Below, in pieces: positions 44,210 through 53,450 of a DNA stretch of 64,000 bases (positions are counted from its first letter, which is position 1; every line of letters begins with the position of its first letter). Origin of the DNA: Pontibacter indicus (lineage in GTDB: Bacteria; Bacteroidota; Bacteroidia; Cytophagales; Hymenobacteraceae); NCBI RefSeq assembly GCF_900156345.1, contig NZ_FTPP01000001.1:620001-684000 (forward strand), given 5' to 3'. Both the position numbers and the translations under genes were made by a program. The notes beneath the pieces were generated by a model, which had not been told where the DNA came from, searched no databases, and saw only the letters and a program-made list of their open reading frames with translations.

Positions 44210-45346
44210 ATGAAACTACTCCTTACAGGATTTCTCATGATGGCAGTGTTGGTAAACGCAAGTGGGCAGGAGCGTAAGCGCGCCCGCGACTATGGCATCC
44301 AGATTGGTGTGCTACAGCCCGGCACACACAATGCTATTACCGATGTGGCGGGCTTAAAGGTGGGGCATTCCACCCTGGTGCAGGGCAACAACATCCGGAC
44401 CGGCGTGACAGCCATCCTCCCGCACAACGGCAATCTTTTTCAGCAAAAAGTCCCCGCAGCTATCTATGTCGGCAATGGCTTTGGCAAACTGGCTGGCAGC
44501 ACGCAGGTGCAGGAACTCGGCAACCTCGAATCCCCGATCATCCTGACGAACACCCTAGGAGTGGGCACCGCTATGAACGCGGTGGTTGGCTATACCTTGC
44601 AATTGCCCGGCAACGAAGCGGTACAGTCGGTGAATGCGCTGGTGGGCGAAACCAACGATGGCTACCTGAACGACATCCGGGGAAGGCATGTGAAAGAGGA
44701 GCACGTGCTGCAGGCGATCAAACAAGCTGCAGGTGGTCCAGTGGCGGAAGGCAATGTGGGAGCAGGCACGGGCACCGTTTGCTTTGGGTTTAAGGGCGGC
44801 ATTGGCACGGCCTCGCGCAAACTGCCAGCCAGTTTGGGCGGCTATACGGTGGGCATACTTGTGCAAAGCAATTTCGGCGGCGTGCTGCAGATTGACGGTG
44901 TGCCGGTCGGAAAGGAACTGGGCAAGTTCTCGTACAGCAATCAGGTGCTGGAAAGCGCCGACGGCTCCTGCATGATTGTGGTGGCAACAGATGCGCCGTT
45001 AGACGCCCGCAACCTGGAGCGCATTGCCAAAAGAGCCATGCTGGGGCTGGGCAAAACCGGCGGTATCGCTTCGAATGGGAGTGGGGATTATGTAATCGCC
45101 TTCTCCACAAACGAAGGATTGCGTATACCTTATCAGTCAGAAGAAAAAACACAGACCTTCACGCTGCTCCGAAACGACGAGATGTCGCCGCTTTTTATGG
45201 CCACAATCGAGGCAACCGAAGAAGCGATCATCAACTCGCTTTTCCAAGCGCAGACCATGAAAGGCCGTGACAACAATATCGTGGAAGCGCTTCCGATCGA
45301 ACCCGTTATCAAAATCTTAAAAAAACATCATGCCATCAAACGATAA
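44210..45346 (+). CDS. P1 family peptidase (DmpA/BapA-type aminopeptidase)
   Basis: 378-residue N-terminal-nucleophile-type serine aminopeptidase. Characterised relatives release D- or beta-amino acids from peptides. It has a signal peptide ending near ASGQ. Motifs: NAITDVAGLKVGHSTL, GVTAILPHNGN, GETNDGYLND and VCFGFKGGIGTASR. The expected self-cleavage point is Gly252-Ser253 in DGSCMIVVATDAPL, where the Ser becomes the catalytic N-terminus of the beta subunit. The signal peptide points to the periplasm. Its last 17 bases overlap the start of the class IV aminotransferase, so the two are a coupled pair. Confidence 0.92.
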   Translation: MKLLLTGFLMMAVLVNASGQERKRARDYGIQIGVLQPGTHNAITDVAGLKVGHSTLVQGNNIRTGVTAILPHNGNLFQQKVPAAIYVGNGFGKLAGSTQVQELGNLESPIILTNTLGVGTAMNAVVGYTLQLPGNEAVQSVNALVGETNDGYLNDIRGRHVKEEHVLQAIKQAAGGPVAEGNVGAGTGTVCFGFKGGIGTASRKLPASLGGYTVGILVQSNFGGVLQIDGVPVGKELGKFSYSNQVLESADGSCMIVVATDAPLDARNLERIAKRAMLGLGKTGGIASNGSGDYVIAFSTNEGLRIPYQSEEKTQTFTLLRNDEMSPLFMATIEATEEAIINSLFQAQTMKGRDNNIVEALPIEPVIKILKKHHAIKR

Positions 45347-46187
45347 GCTTTTCGCCTATAATCTTGGAGAGATCGTGCCGCTGAGCGAGGCGCGCCTGCA
45401 CATCAGCGACCTGTCCGTGCAACGCGGCTACGGGGTATTCGACTTTGTGAAAGTGCAGCAGGGCATCCCGCTATTTCTGGACGATTACCTGGATCGCTTT
45501 TACCAGTCGGCGCAGCTGATGCACCTGGAGGTGCCCTTGTCGCGGGAAGAGCTGAAGCAGGTGATCGCTGACCTGACGGAACGAAACCAACTGCCGGAAG
45601 CGGGCATGAAAATCATCCTGACCGGGGGCTATTCCGAGGACGGCTTTACGCCGATGAACCCGAATCTGCTCATCTCGCAGTTGCCGCTCACGCTGCCTTC
45701 AGACGAGAAAGTGGCAAAAGGCATTCCGATCATGACGCACGACTACGTGCGCGAGGTGCCAGAGGTAAAAACGATCAATTACTCGATGGGTATACGCCTG
45801 CTGCAGGAGCAAAAGGCCGTTGGGGCAGAAGAGGTGCTTTACGCCAAAAACGGCATTGTTTCTGAGTTCCCGCGCTGCAACTTCTTCCTTGTGACACACG
45901 ACAATACGGTAGTGACGCCAGCCAAAAACATTTTGAAGGGAATTACCCGCAAAAATGTGCTGCTGCTGGCCGGCCGCAGGTATAAGACCGAAGTGCGCGA
46001 CATCCGGTTGGAGGAAGTACTGCAGGCCAAAGAGTGCTTCCTGACCAGCACAACGAAGCGTGTACTGCCCATTGTGCGAGTGGACGATGTCTTGATTAGT
46101 GATGGCCTGCCCGGTGAGGTAAGCTTGCAACTGCTGCAGGATTTGAAGGACCTTGAAGAAGCACAGATGACTTCCCCCAAGGTATAG
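45330..46187 (+). CDS. Class IV aminotransferase (D-amino acid/branched-chain type)
   Basis: 285-residue PLP enzyme of fold type IV (branched-chain or D-amino acid aminotransferases, or aminodeoxychorismate lyase). Signatures: VQRGYGVFDFVKV near the N-terminus, the PLP Lys in EVKTINYSMG (about 148), the Glu that contacts the pyridine nitrogen in GIVSEFPRCNFF, and CFLTSTTKRVLPI near the end. No single substrate can be read, but the overlap with a DmpA-type aminopeptidase supports a D-amino acid or related substrate. The stop TAG is part of a dispersed-motif copy (AAGGTATAG). A terminator follows 27 bases later. Confidence 0.9.
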   Translation: MPSNDKLFAYNLGEIVPLSEARLHISDLSVQRGYGVFDFVKVQQGIPLFLDDYLDRFYQSAQLMHLEVPLSREELKQVIADLTERNQLPEAGMKIILTGGYSEDGFTPMNPNLLISQLPLTLPSDEKVAKGIPIMTHDYVREVPEVKTINYSMGIRLLQEQKAVGAEEVLYAKNGIVSEFPRCNFFLVTHDNTVVTPAKNILKGITRKNVLLLAGRRYKTEVRDIRLEEVLQAKECFLTSTTKRVLPIVRVDDVLISDGLPGEVSLQLLQDLKDLEEAQMTSPKV

Positions 46188-46214
46188 CCCTCTACTGATA
46201 CAGCTTTAAATTTT

Positions 46215-46246
46215 AAAGCCGCTCACTATCTGATAGGGAGCGGCTT
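46215..46246 (+). terminator. Rho-independent terminator after the aminotransferase
   Basis: AAAGCCGCTC pairs with GAGCGGCTTT, and CTATC with GATAG inside, followed by a T-run. Confidence 0.87.
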
Positions 46247-46310
46247 TTTTTAGTTAAAATCAGATTTTCTTCAGAATCGGCTAGTATATAGAAGGAAAAA
46301 AGGCGGTACT

Positions 46311-47129
46311 ATGAAGAAATACGTTTACTGTTTACTTTTAAGTTGGCTGGCCCTCCCTCCATTATTCGCTCACCAGCCCGAAATTCAATCCCCTCACATT
46401 CCTGACTCGTCCGTGGTGGCGCAACTAATGGACACGACCGTACAACTTAACAGACCCGGCAAGTTGAGTGTGGTGGCCAGAAAAACCGCTGTGCCCGTCT
46501 TGCTGATAGGGCTAGGCCTAACCCATATGGATGACGAAGGGCTGTTTGAAGGAAGTCGCGGGTTGCGACGGGTGGTACAGCGCGAGTATAAGGACTATCA
46601 CACCCCCGTAGACGACTACCTCTACAACGCTCCCTTAGCCCTGACTGTGGGACTCAACATAGCAGGCGTGAAAGGAAAGCACCATTATGCTGAACAGGCC
46701 CTGCTGCTGGGTATGACCCATTTACTGAATAGGACCATCACCAACAACCTTAAAACCATCACGGCCATCAACCGACCAGACGGCTCCAACAACGATGCCT
46801 TCCCGTCGGCCCATACCAGCAAAGCCTTTGCGTATGCCACCTTTTTTCACAAAGAGTATGGCCATCGCAGCATCTGGTACAGCATTGGGGGTTATTCTGT
46901 GGCTACCGCTACGGGCGCACTGCGCATCCTCAACGACAAACATTGGCTGTCTGATGTGCTGGCCGGGGCAGGTATAGGCATTCTGTCGGCTGAAGTCGTG
47001 TACATGGTTTACCCTAAACTCCAGCAGGTGGTGGCGCGCAGTTACCTGAAGCGGCAAAATAAAATGATCGTGATGCCTTACTATGATGGCGGTGCAGGAG
47101 GGGTGGCCTTGGTATGGCAACTGCCATAA
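46311..47129 (+). CDS. PAP2-superfamily phosphatase
   Basis: 272-residue membrane or exported phosphatase. It has a signal peptide ending near LFAHQ. The three acid-phosphatase motifs are present: KTITAINRP (the KX6RP form, about 145), PSAHTSKAF (about 164) and RILNDKHWLSD with the catalytic His (about 204-214). Members dephosphorylate lipids such as undecaprenyl-PP or phosphatidate, or free phosphoesters; the substrate here is unknown. Several hydrophobic segments around the motifs support a membrane location. It is convergent with the PepSY-like/SdiA-regulated lipoprotein gene. Confidence 0.88.
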   Translation: MKKYVYCLLLSWLALPPLFAHQPEIQSPHIPDSSVVAQLMDTTVQLNRPGKLSVVARKTAVPVLLIGLGLTHMDDEGLFEGSRGLRRVVQREYKDYHTPVDDYLYNAPLALTVGLNIAGVKGKHHYAEQALLLGMTHLLNRTITNNLKTITAINRPDGSNNDAFPSAHTSKAFAYATFFHKEYGHRSIWYSIGGYSVATATGALRILNDKHWLSDVLAGAGIGILSAEVVYMVYPKLQQVVARSYLKRQNKMIVMPYYDGGAGGVALVWQLP

Positions 47130-47136
47130 AGCAAAA

Positions 47137-47161
47137 CGCCCTACACGCAGGGTGCAGGGCG
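47137..47161. terminator. Weak hairpin between convergent genes
   Basis: CGCCCT pairs with AGGGCG around an inner CACGCAGGGTG loop. It lies between the PAP2 and lipoprotein stops. There is no T-run on either side. Confidence 0.4.
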
Positions 47162-47170
47162 ATCTAAAAT

Positions 47171-48445
47171 TTAGTTGATGCCTTTGGTGTATTTCAGGAT
47201 AACGCCTTTGCCTTTCTTACCGCCTTCGCTGGCAATGTACATGGCCCCGTCCTGATCAAAGGTCAGGCCTTCTGCCTGCCGGAGCTGCGACTCGTCGAGC
47301 TCCAGGGTGCGAGTCAGCTTGCCGTCTTTTGTCATCGAGTAGAGCCGGTTGTTGACCGCATCGAGCAGGTATAGCGCATCGTCAGTGGGGTGCTTCTCAA
47401 GTGAGGAGGGTTGCAGCACATCGTACTCGGATTTCTTCTTTTTGCCCTTTTTCGGTGGCTCAACCTGATCCAGCGGGATGTTGACCACCGGTTCCAAAAG
47501 GAATGTTCTGGAGTCCAGCGAGAAAGCGTAGATGGCCTTCTGCATTTTCAGTTTCGGGTCGTGGCCCTTGGGAGCCAGCAGGAGTTGGTTCTGTTCCTGG
47601 TCGTAGGCGAGCCCTTCAATGTTGATCGTAGCGGGGAAGGAGGCTTCGTATACCTTGGTGGTCGGCTTTTCACTTGTGAAGTTGGCTATCTCAAACAGGG
47701 TACCGTCGCTCCGTACAATGTAGGCATTCTCACCAGCTATGGCTATACCTTCGTAGTCGCCAGGTCCGGCGAAGGGGATTTCCCGTGCAATTGCTTCTTT
47801 CTCCAAGTCATAAACGAAGATCTTTCCTTCTTCATCCTGCACGCAGGCCATGGTCCCATCCGACAGCAGCGAAATACCGGACACTTCGCGCAGTTCGGCC
47901 GGTAATTCCCAGCGCGTGTCCGCCATACCCAGGTCCTCCACTGTTGTACCGCTGTCTTTCATCGGCAGGAGGGAAGCAGCCTGTTGCTGTACTTCAGGCG
48001 CGGCGTAAGCCGATTTGTCCAGCAGTTCGCCTGCTTCGCTGTAACGAAGCTTATAGTCGCGGGTACCTTTTTCAACCTCGACCACAAAGCTCGTCATATT
48101 GCCCTCCTGTACCCGGTGTACCTCCTCTATTTTGTAATTATTGAATTGCTGTTGCAAATGGGTAGCCACCGTTTTCGGGAGGTATTGTTCTTCGATTTCC
48201 TCAGTATAGCTCACCAGGGTACCATCCTCCTGGAAGAGCGCTTTTCGCTCGCGGCCGCTGATCTTGAACTCAGCCTCAAAGAGGTTGCCTTTTTGATCCC
48301 AGTCTACCCGCTTGATGGTGGGGTAACTCTCCACAAATTTCACCTTCACGGCATCGGGTACGTTCCGGGCTGACCAGATCTGGTCGCAGCTGCTCAGGGT
48401 AGCGCCAACAGCGAGCGCCATGGCCCAAAAAAATGTATGTTTCAT
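47171..48445 (-). CDS. Lipoprotein with PepSY-like and SdiA-regulated domains
   Basis: 424-residue predicted lipoprotein (lipobox ATLSSC, Cys20). Residues about 28-140 hold two PepSY-like (DUF2874-type) repeats, seen in VKVKFVESYPTIKRVDWD and TVATHLQQQFNNYKIEEVHRV with their paired lysine/aspartate patterns. Residues about 180-424 are an SdiA-regulated (YjiK-type) beta-propeller: REVSGISLLSDGTMACVQDEEG, GPGDYEGIAIAG, NIEGLAYDQEQNQLLLAPKG and RQAEGLTFDQDGAMYIASEG. Neither part has a known enzymatic function. It lies 77 bases downstream of an OmpR-type two-component system on the same strand and could be its target or accessory protein (inference). Confidence 0.8.
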   Translation of the reverse strand: MKHTFFWAMALAVGATLSSCDQIWSARNVPDAVKVKFVESYPTIKRVDWDQKGNLFEAEFKISGRERKALFQEDGTLVSYTEEIEEQYLPKTVATHLQQQFNNYKIEEVHRVQEGNMTSFVVEVEKGTRDYKLRYSEAGELLDKSAYAAPEVQQQAASLLPMKDSGTTVEDLGMADTRWELPAELREVSGISLLSDGTMACVQDEEGKIFVYDLEKEAIAREIPFAGPGDYEGIAIAGENAYIVRSDGTLFEIANFTSEKPTTKVYEASFPATINIEGLAYDQEQNQLLLAPKGHDPKLKMQKAIYAFSLDSRTFLLEPVVNIPLDQVEPPKKGKKKKSEYDVLQPSSLEKHPTDDALYLLDAVNNRLYSMTKDGKLTRTLELDESQLRQAEGLTFDQDGAMYIASEGGKKGKGVILKYTKGIN

Positions 48446-48522
48446 AGAATGCTTCTTAATTCTTTCGTGTCTCTGATCAGGTATACTGACCGAATTTGAA
48501 GCAATTCTGAAGAAATCTGAGT

Positions 48523-49797
48523 TTAGGAATTTTTTTTCGGAAACTTCAGACGGAGCACGTGCAGGCCCTCTTCGTAGGTATAGGAAGGTGTGAGCAGGTA
48601 TAGCTCACTGATCTTGCTCACCAGCGCCAGGCCGATGCCCATTGAGCCGGAAAGCTTGTTGCCGCTCCGGAAGCGCTCAAACAGCGTCACCGGCTCTTCC
48701 TGCAAGGGCTCACCGGAGTTCCTAATGCAAAGCTCCTCCGCCTTCAGACTGATGCGGATAATGCCGCCTGTGCTGTTGTGCCGGATGGCATTGAGCAGCA
48801 GGTTAGAGATCAGGATCTCGCACAAACCGATGTTCATCTCCACGAAAACAGGCTCCATCGCCTCGATCTCCACCTGAATGTCGTGCATCAGCATCATTTC
48901 ATGCAACTGGTCGAGTTGTTCCTGCAGCAGTTCATGGAAGGGGATGACTTCGTTCTCTGAAAACTCCCGGTTCTCGATGCGGGTCAGCAGAATGAGCGAG
49001 CGGTTGAGCCGCGACAGGCGGTTGATGGAGGCGTGCATCTCTTCCAGCATGGCGGCCTGCGCCTGTGTCAGGTTGTCGGACTGCATGAAAAGCTCGAGTT
49101 TGCTGCTCACGATGGCCAGCGGCGTTTGAATTTCGTGCGAGGCGTTTTCGGTAAACTCCTTCAGGTTGAGGTAGTCGTTGTGGATCTTGCCCGTCATGGC
49201 CTGCAGCACCTCATTAAGTTCCTGAAACTCCTGGGTGTCGGTGGGTTTTAGCAGCAAAGGTTTTCGCTGCGTCAGGCTGTAGCGTTTGGCCCGCTCGAGC
49301 GTGTCGTAGAAGTTGCGCCAGTTGTATTTGTTGATGAAGTAGTTCACCCCGGCCAGCCCGACGAGCAGCAGCACAAAAATCCAGGCCATGGCCAGCATGG
49401 TGCTTTCAAAAAGGTCCTCAAAGTCCATCAGCGATTTAAGGATGGTATATTCAAAGGGTTTGCCGTCCTGGTAGGTGGTGAAGGTGAGCTTGCGGAAGGG
49501 CACATACTCTTCGTCGTAAGTGCTGAAGATCAGCGTGTCCGACAGCGCCTCAAGGGCACCCACACCGGCACTGGTCTCCCTGACAATGATCGCCTCCGAT
49601 ATACCTGAAGTCACGCTGGGCAGCTCGTTGTGGCGCCTGATGTACTCGATGATGTTCTCCTTATCCGTAAAAAGCTGGTCGTCCACCTCGTCGTAAATCT
49701 CGGTCTGCAGGATCTTGTAAAAGCTCAGGCCACCGAGCAAAAACACGATGACGGAAACCAGGAGATAGTAGAGACTGGTTTTGGTGAGAATGCGCAT
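48523..49797 (-). CDS. Membrane sensor histidine kinase of an OmpR-type system
   Basis: 424-residue sensor kinase with two membrane helices (about 9-29 and 134-154) flanking a small periplasmic domain of about 105 residues. The HisKA domain has His221 in ENASHEIQTPLAIV. The ATPase domain has ISNLLLNAIRHN (N-box), a weak G1 region and GSMGIGLALVSK (G2). The signal is unknown; the size of the sensor domain fits small-ligand or metal sensors. Its ATG overlaps the response-regulator stop by one base (TGATG), so the two are translationally coupled. Confidence 0.9.
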   Translation of the reverse strand: MRILTKTSLYYLLVSVIVFLLGGLSFYKILQTEIYDEVDDQLFTDKENIIEYIRRHNELPSVTSGISEAIIVRETSAGVGALEALSDTLIFSTYDEEYVPFRKLTFTTYQDGKPFEYTILKSLMDFEDLFESTMLAMAWIFVLLLVGLAGVNYFINKYNWRNFYDTLERAKRYSLTQRKPLLLKPTDTQEFQELNEVLQAMTGKIHNDYLNLKEFTENASHEIQTPLAIVSSKLELFMQSDNLTQAQAAMLEEMHASINRLSRLNRSLILLTRIENREFSENEVIPFHELLQEQLDQLHEMMLMHDIQVEIEAMEPVFVEMNIGLCEILISNLLLNAIRHNSTGGIIRISLKAEELCIRNSGEPLQEEPVTLFERFRSGNKLSGSMGIGLALVSKISELYLLTPSYTYEEGLHVLRLKFPKKNS

Positions 49798-50471
49798 CAG
49801 AAAGTGAATTTATAGCCCATCCCGTACACAGTTGTGATCGGGTCCTCGCCACCGGCCTCCACCAACTTGCGGCGAAGGTTTTTGATGTGCGTGTACACAA
49901 AGTCGAGCGAGTCGAGGTTTTCGATGTGGTCGCCCCACAGGTGCTCGGCAATGGAATCCTTGGTCAGTACCCGGTTTTTGTTCGTGACAAAGTAGAGCAG
50001 CAGGTCATACTCTTTTTTAGTCAGGGTAAGCTTTTGCCCTTTCACATGGGCCTCGGCCGATTCCGGGAACACCTCCAGATTTCCGATCTTGATCACTTTC
50101 TGCCCATTGAAGTTCCGGCGCCGGATAACGGAGCGCAGCCTGGCGTTGAGTTCTGAGAGGTGGAAGGGCTTGGTCAGGTAATCGTCCGCGCCCAGCTCCA
50201 ATCCCGTGATTTTATCGTCAAGGGCGTTTTTTGCTGAAATAATGATAATGCCTGTATCCGGACTGTTCTTTTTGATCAGCCGCACCAGGTCCAGCCCGTT
50301 TCCGCCTGGCAGGGTCAGGTCGATCAGCACGCAGGTATAGTGCTGGTCGGACAGCAGTCGGGAACCTTCGTGGTAGTTGAGGGCTGTGTCGCAGGTATAG
50401 CCACCCGCCTGCAGGTAGGACACCATGGAGGCGTTCAGGGCTTGCTCGTCTTCAATTATCAGCAGTTTCAT
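49797..50471 (-). CDS. OmpR-family response regulator
   Basis: 224-residue DNA-binding response regulator. The receiver domain has the acidic pocket IIEDEQ, the phospho-acceptor Asp51 in VLIDLTLPG, Ser79 in IISAKN and Lys101 in YLTKPF. The C-terminal winged helix (about 130-224) carries LTKKEYDLLLYFVTNKNRVL and VYTHIKNLRRKL. It is the first gene of the pair with the sensor kinase. The likely promoter region (50472-50764) is dense in the dispersed AGGTATA motif. Confidence 0.93.
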   Translation of the reverse strand: MKLLIIEDEQALNASMVSYLQAGGYTCDTALNYHEGSRLLSDQHYTCVLIDLTLPGGNGLDLVRLIKKNSPDTGIIIISAKNALDDKITGLELGADDYLTKPFHLSELNARLRSVIRRRNFNGQKVIKIGNLEVFPESAEAHVKGQKLTLTKKEYDLLLYFVTNKNRVLTKDSIAEHLWGDHIENLDSLDFVYTHIKNLRRKLVEAGGEDPITTVYGMGYKFTF

Positions 50472-50535
50472 CTGACTCGTTTAGTTCACGCAGTATACGG
50501 AAAGAATCTGAAGACAATCTGTTTCGGAGTTTTAT

Positions 50536-50742
50536 CGTCAGGTATAAGCTCCGCTACAGGTATAGGATTGAGCGTATTCAGTCTCCCTCAGGTATAGCGG
50601 CTGCCTTTAACTTAAAACCTCATAATCTGTCATTAGCTCCGTCCACATCTAGGATATGGTTCAAAGCATAGCGTTAGTCGGAGCAAGCTACCACGTCCTC
50701 GTTCGTACTGGAACAAAGACAGATGCCTCAGGTATAGGTATG
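50536..50742. repeat. Cluster of dispersed AGGTATA motifs between genes
   Basis: In the 293-base gap upstream of the response-regulator gene, the motif occurs at about 50540, 50557, 50590 and 50731, followed by the variant GGTATGG, all in the same orientation. Two further copies lie just inside the response-regulator gene at about 50332 and 50393. No gene or RNA structure is otherwise seen here. Confidence 0.6.
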
Positions 50743-50764
50743 GAAGGACCATAAACTTGCCCCA

Positions 50765-53272
50765 CTAAAACCATCCGCCACGCCGGTTCTTTTTCTCTTC
50801 CTGACGGCGCCTTTTCTCTTCCTTCTTTCTTTCGCGGTTACTCTTGGCCTGGTTCTTCCAGTCTTCGTAGGTTTTCACAACCCGCTCGGCAATACGGTCA
50901 AAAATGTTTTCCGGTTCGGGAGGCGCATCGCGGTAAGATGGGCAGTTGACCATGCCTTGCAAATGGGAGGGAAGCGGTGCAAAACGTCCCGTGCGCAGAC
51001 TGGCAAACTCCTTGTCCTGCGCGATGCGTTTCATGTACTCGCCCCAGATAGGCATGGCCGTGCGCGAGCCCTGTCCTTCGCTGATTGTCCGGAACCTGAC
51101 CTTCGGACTTTCGGCACCCACCCACACGCCGGTTACCAGCTCCGGTGTAATACCGATGAACCAGCCGTCGGCATGTTCCTGTGAGGTTCCGGTTTTGCCC
51201 GCAATATCCATCCGCAACCCATATTCTGTCTTCAGACGAGCAGCGCTACCCTCTTCTGCCACCCCCTGTAGTAGGTGCAGCATAATGGCAGCATTGTCGC
51301 GCGAGAGCACGCGCTGCGTGCCGCTGCGGTTCAAATGCTGGTGTAGCACGCGGCTTTGGCGGTCCTCAATCCTGTCGATGTAGATGGGAGCCGTTTTGTA
51401 GCCGCCGTTCGCGAAAGCCGAATAGGCGCTCACCATTTCCAGCAGCGATAGGTCGGCTGTACCCAGGGCCAAAGACGGAACCCGGGGCAAATCCTGCTGT
51501 ATGCCCATGCGTTTGGCCAAAGACACGGTCCGATCTACGCCCGTCTCCAGGATCAGGTGAGCAGAAATGGTGTTGACCGACTGCGCCAGCGCCCCGCGCA
51601 TGGTGTACTCGCCGCCGTACTGACCGTTGGAGTTGCGTGGTGACCAATCCTCGTATTCCGGGTAGGTGGTGAGTTCGTTCGGGAAATATTCGCATGGGTC
51701 AATTCCTTTCTCCAGCGCCGCCGCATACACAAATGGCTTGAACGTAGAACCCACCTGTCGGCGGGAGCGCACGTGGTCGTACTTGAAGGCATGGTGGTTA
51801 ATGCCGCCCACCCAGGCCCGTACATACCCGGTGGCAGGCTCCATCGATAGTAATCCCGTATTCAGGAAACGCTGGTAATACGCCAGTGAATCCATCGGCG
51901 TCATGGGTTTGGTGGTGGTGCCTTTCCAGTTAAACACCTGCATGTTCACCGGCTGCCGGAAATTCTCCAGTATTTCAGCTTCTTCAGCGCCCCCTGCCTT
52001 CAGTTTCTTATACCTGTCGGATCGCTGCATGGCCTGTTGAATGACCGAGGCGTCCGATCCCCAGGGTGTGCGGCCTTTCCAGTGTGCGTCGAACTGCTGC
52101 TGCAGCTGGGCCATTTTTTTGCGCACCGCCTGCTCGGCATGCCGCTGCATCCGCGAGTCGATGGTGGTATAGATCTTCAGGCCATCGGTATAGAGGTTGT
52201 AAGGCTGTCCGTTCGGTTTTTTCTGCGAGGCGACCCATTGCACCAACTCTTGTCGCAGTTGCTCCCGGAAGTAAGGCGCAATGCCGTCGTTGTGCGTGAT
52301 GTAGCGGTAGTTTAACTTGAGCGGTATTTTCTTCAGAGAATCAGCCTGTTGTGGAGTGAGGTAGTTATACCTGGCCATTTGGTTGAGCACCACGTTGCGG
52401 CGCTGCAGCGAGCGCTCCGGGTAGAGGCGCGGGTTGTAGCTGGTCGTGGCTTTCAGCATCCCGATCAGTACGGCGGCCTGCTCTGTTTTAAGCGAGTCGG
52501 CAGTGGTGTTGAAGAAGCGGCGTGAGGCCCGTTCGATGCCGTACAGGTTTCCCCCCATAGGCACAGTGTTCAGGTATAGCTCCAGCAATTCCTGTTTGGA
52601 GTAAATGCTTTCCAGCTTGCGGGCAATAATGATCTCGCGCATCTTGTTGATAGGCATTTCCCAGATGCGCCGTCCTTTACGCGGGAAAAGGTTCTTGGCC
52701 AGTTGCTGGCTTAGGGTGCTGCCCCCGCCGGAGCTTTCCTGTCCCATCAGCATTGTCTTCAGGAACACGCGGCCCAGGCTGCGGGCATCCACACCGCTGT
52801 GCTTGTAGAAGCGCACATCCTCTGTCGCGATCAGGGCATCGATGGCAACAGGGGCGATGTCGTCGTAGCGGATGTTGGTGCGGTCCTGGATGTAGTAACG
52901 GCCCAGCAACACCTTGTCAGCGGAGTATACCTCAGAGGCTGTGTTGCTCTGGATGGCTTTGAGCTGCGCGCGCGAAGGGACTGCCCCGCCAACTATACCT
53001 GTAAACACGGCCAGGTAGAAGATGGTAAAAGCAAGTATCAGAAAAAGGGCCCCTTTGAGTGCAAATCGCAGGATGGCACGCAGATCTGACATGCGAGGCT
53101 TTAACAGGTTAAACTGGCGTATGGCCTGCCCTTTTTGCTGCCAGTAGGCCTTGGTGAACTTGGGCTTTTGGCTTTCGAAGAAGAGACGAAACTGGGTGCT
53201 TAAAAAGCTAAGCACGGGCACCAGCAGTCCATAAGTAATTAATTTTATTAGCTTTACAAGCAAACGCTTCAT
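50765..53272 (-). CDS. Class A penicillin-binding protein (PBP1a family)
   Basis: 835-residue bifunctional peptidoglycan synthase. One N-terminal membrane anchor (about 75-95) is followed by a GT51 glycosyltransferase domain with ATEDVRFYKHSGVD and GGGSTLSQQLAKNLFP. The transpeptidase domain has the active-site STFK (about 507), SVN (about 565) and KTG (about 692) motifs. An unusually long N-terminal cytoplasmic stretch of about 70 residues carries another hydrophobic segment. The C-terminus is strongly basic and Glu/Lys/Arg-rich (KSNRERKKEEKRRRQEEKK), probably a disordered tail. It is a single gene with a 178-base gap upstream. Confidence 0.94.
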   Translation of the reverse strand: MKRLLVKLIKLITYGLLVPVLSFLSTQFRLFFESQKPKFTKAYWQQKGQAIRQFNLLKPRMSDLRAILRFALKGALFLILAFTIFYLAVFTGIVGGAVPSRAQLKAIQSNTASEVYSADKVLLGRYYIQDRTNIRYDDIAPVAIDALIATEDVRFYKHSGVDARSLGRVFLKTMLMGQESSGGGSTLSQQLAKNLFPRKGRRIWEMPINKMREIIIARKLESIYSKQELLELYLNTVPMGGNLYGIERASRRFFNTTADSLKTEQAAVLIGMLKATTSYNPRLYPERSLQRRNVVLNQMARYNYLTPQQADSLKKIPLKLNYRYITHNDGIAPYFREQLRQELVQWVASQKKPNGQPYNLYTDGLKIYTTIDSRMQRHAEQAVRKKMAQLQQQFDAHWKGRTPWGSDASVIQQAMQRSDRYKKLKAGGAEEAEILENFRQPVNMQVFNWKGTTTKPMTPMDSLAYYQRFLNTGLLSMEPATGYVRAWVGGINHHAFKYDHVRSRRQVGSTFKPFVYAAALEKGIDPCEYFPNELTTYPEYEDWSPRNSNGQYGGEYTMRGALAQSVNTISAHLILETGVDRTVSLAKRMGIQQDLPRVPSLALGTADLSLLEMVSAYSAFANGGYKTAPIYIDRIEDRQSRVLHQHLNRSGTQRVLSRDNAAIMLHLLQGVAEEGSAARLKTEYGLRMDIAGKTGTSQEHADGWFIGITPELVTGVWVGAESPKVRFRTISEGQGSRTAMPIWGEYMKRIAQDKEFASLRTGRFAPLPSHLQGMVNCPSYRDAPPEPENIFDRIAERVVKTYEDWKNQAKSNRERKKEEKRRRQEEKKNRRGGWF

Positions 53273-53450
53273 ATAAGGTCAGTTTTGCGTAGCTGCCACA
53301 GCAGCTGCAGCCAAAAGGCAGGCAATAACCACGCCATACCTTCCCTTGGTTTTCAGAGGCCATACGAGAAAAAATCCTTTCCGGACATACTCATCTGTTG
53401 CAGGACTCCGGATTACAACGCAATCAGTCCGTATATTATTCAATCAGAAC

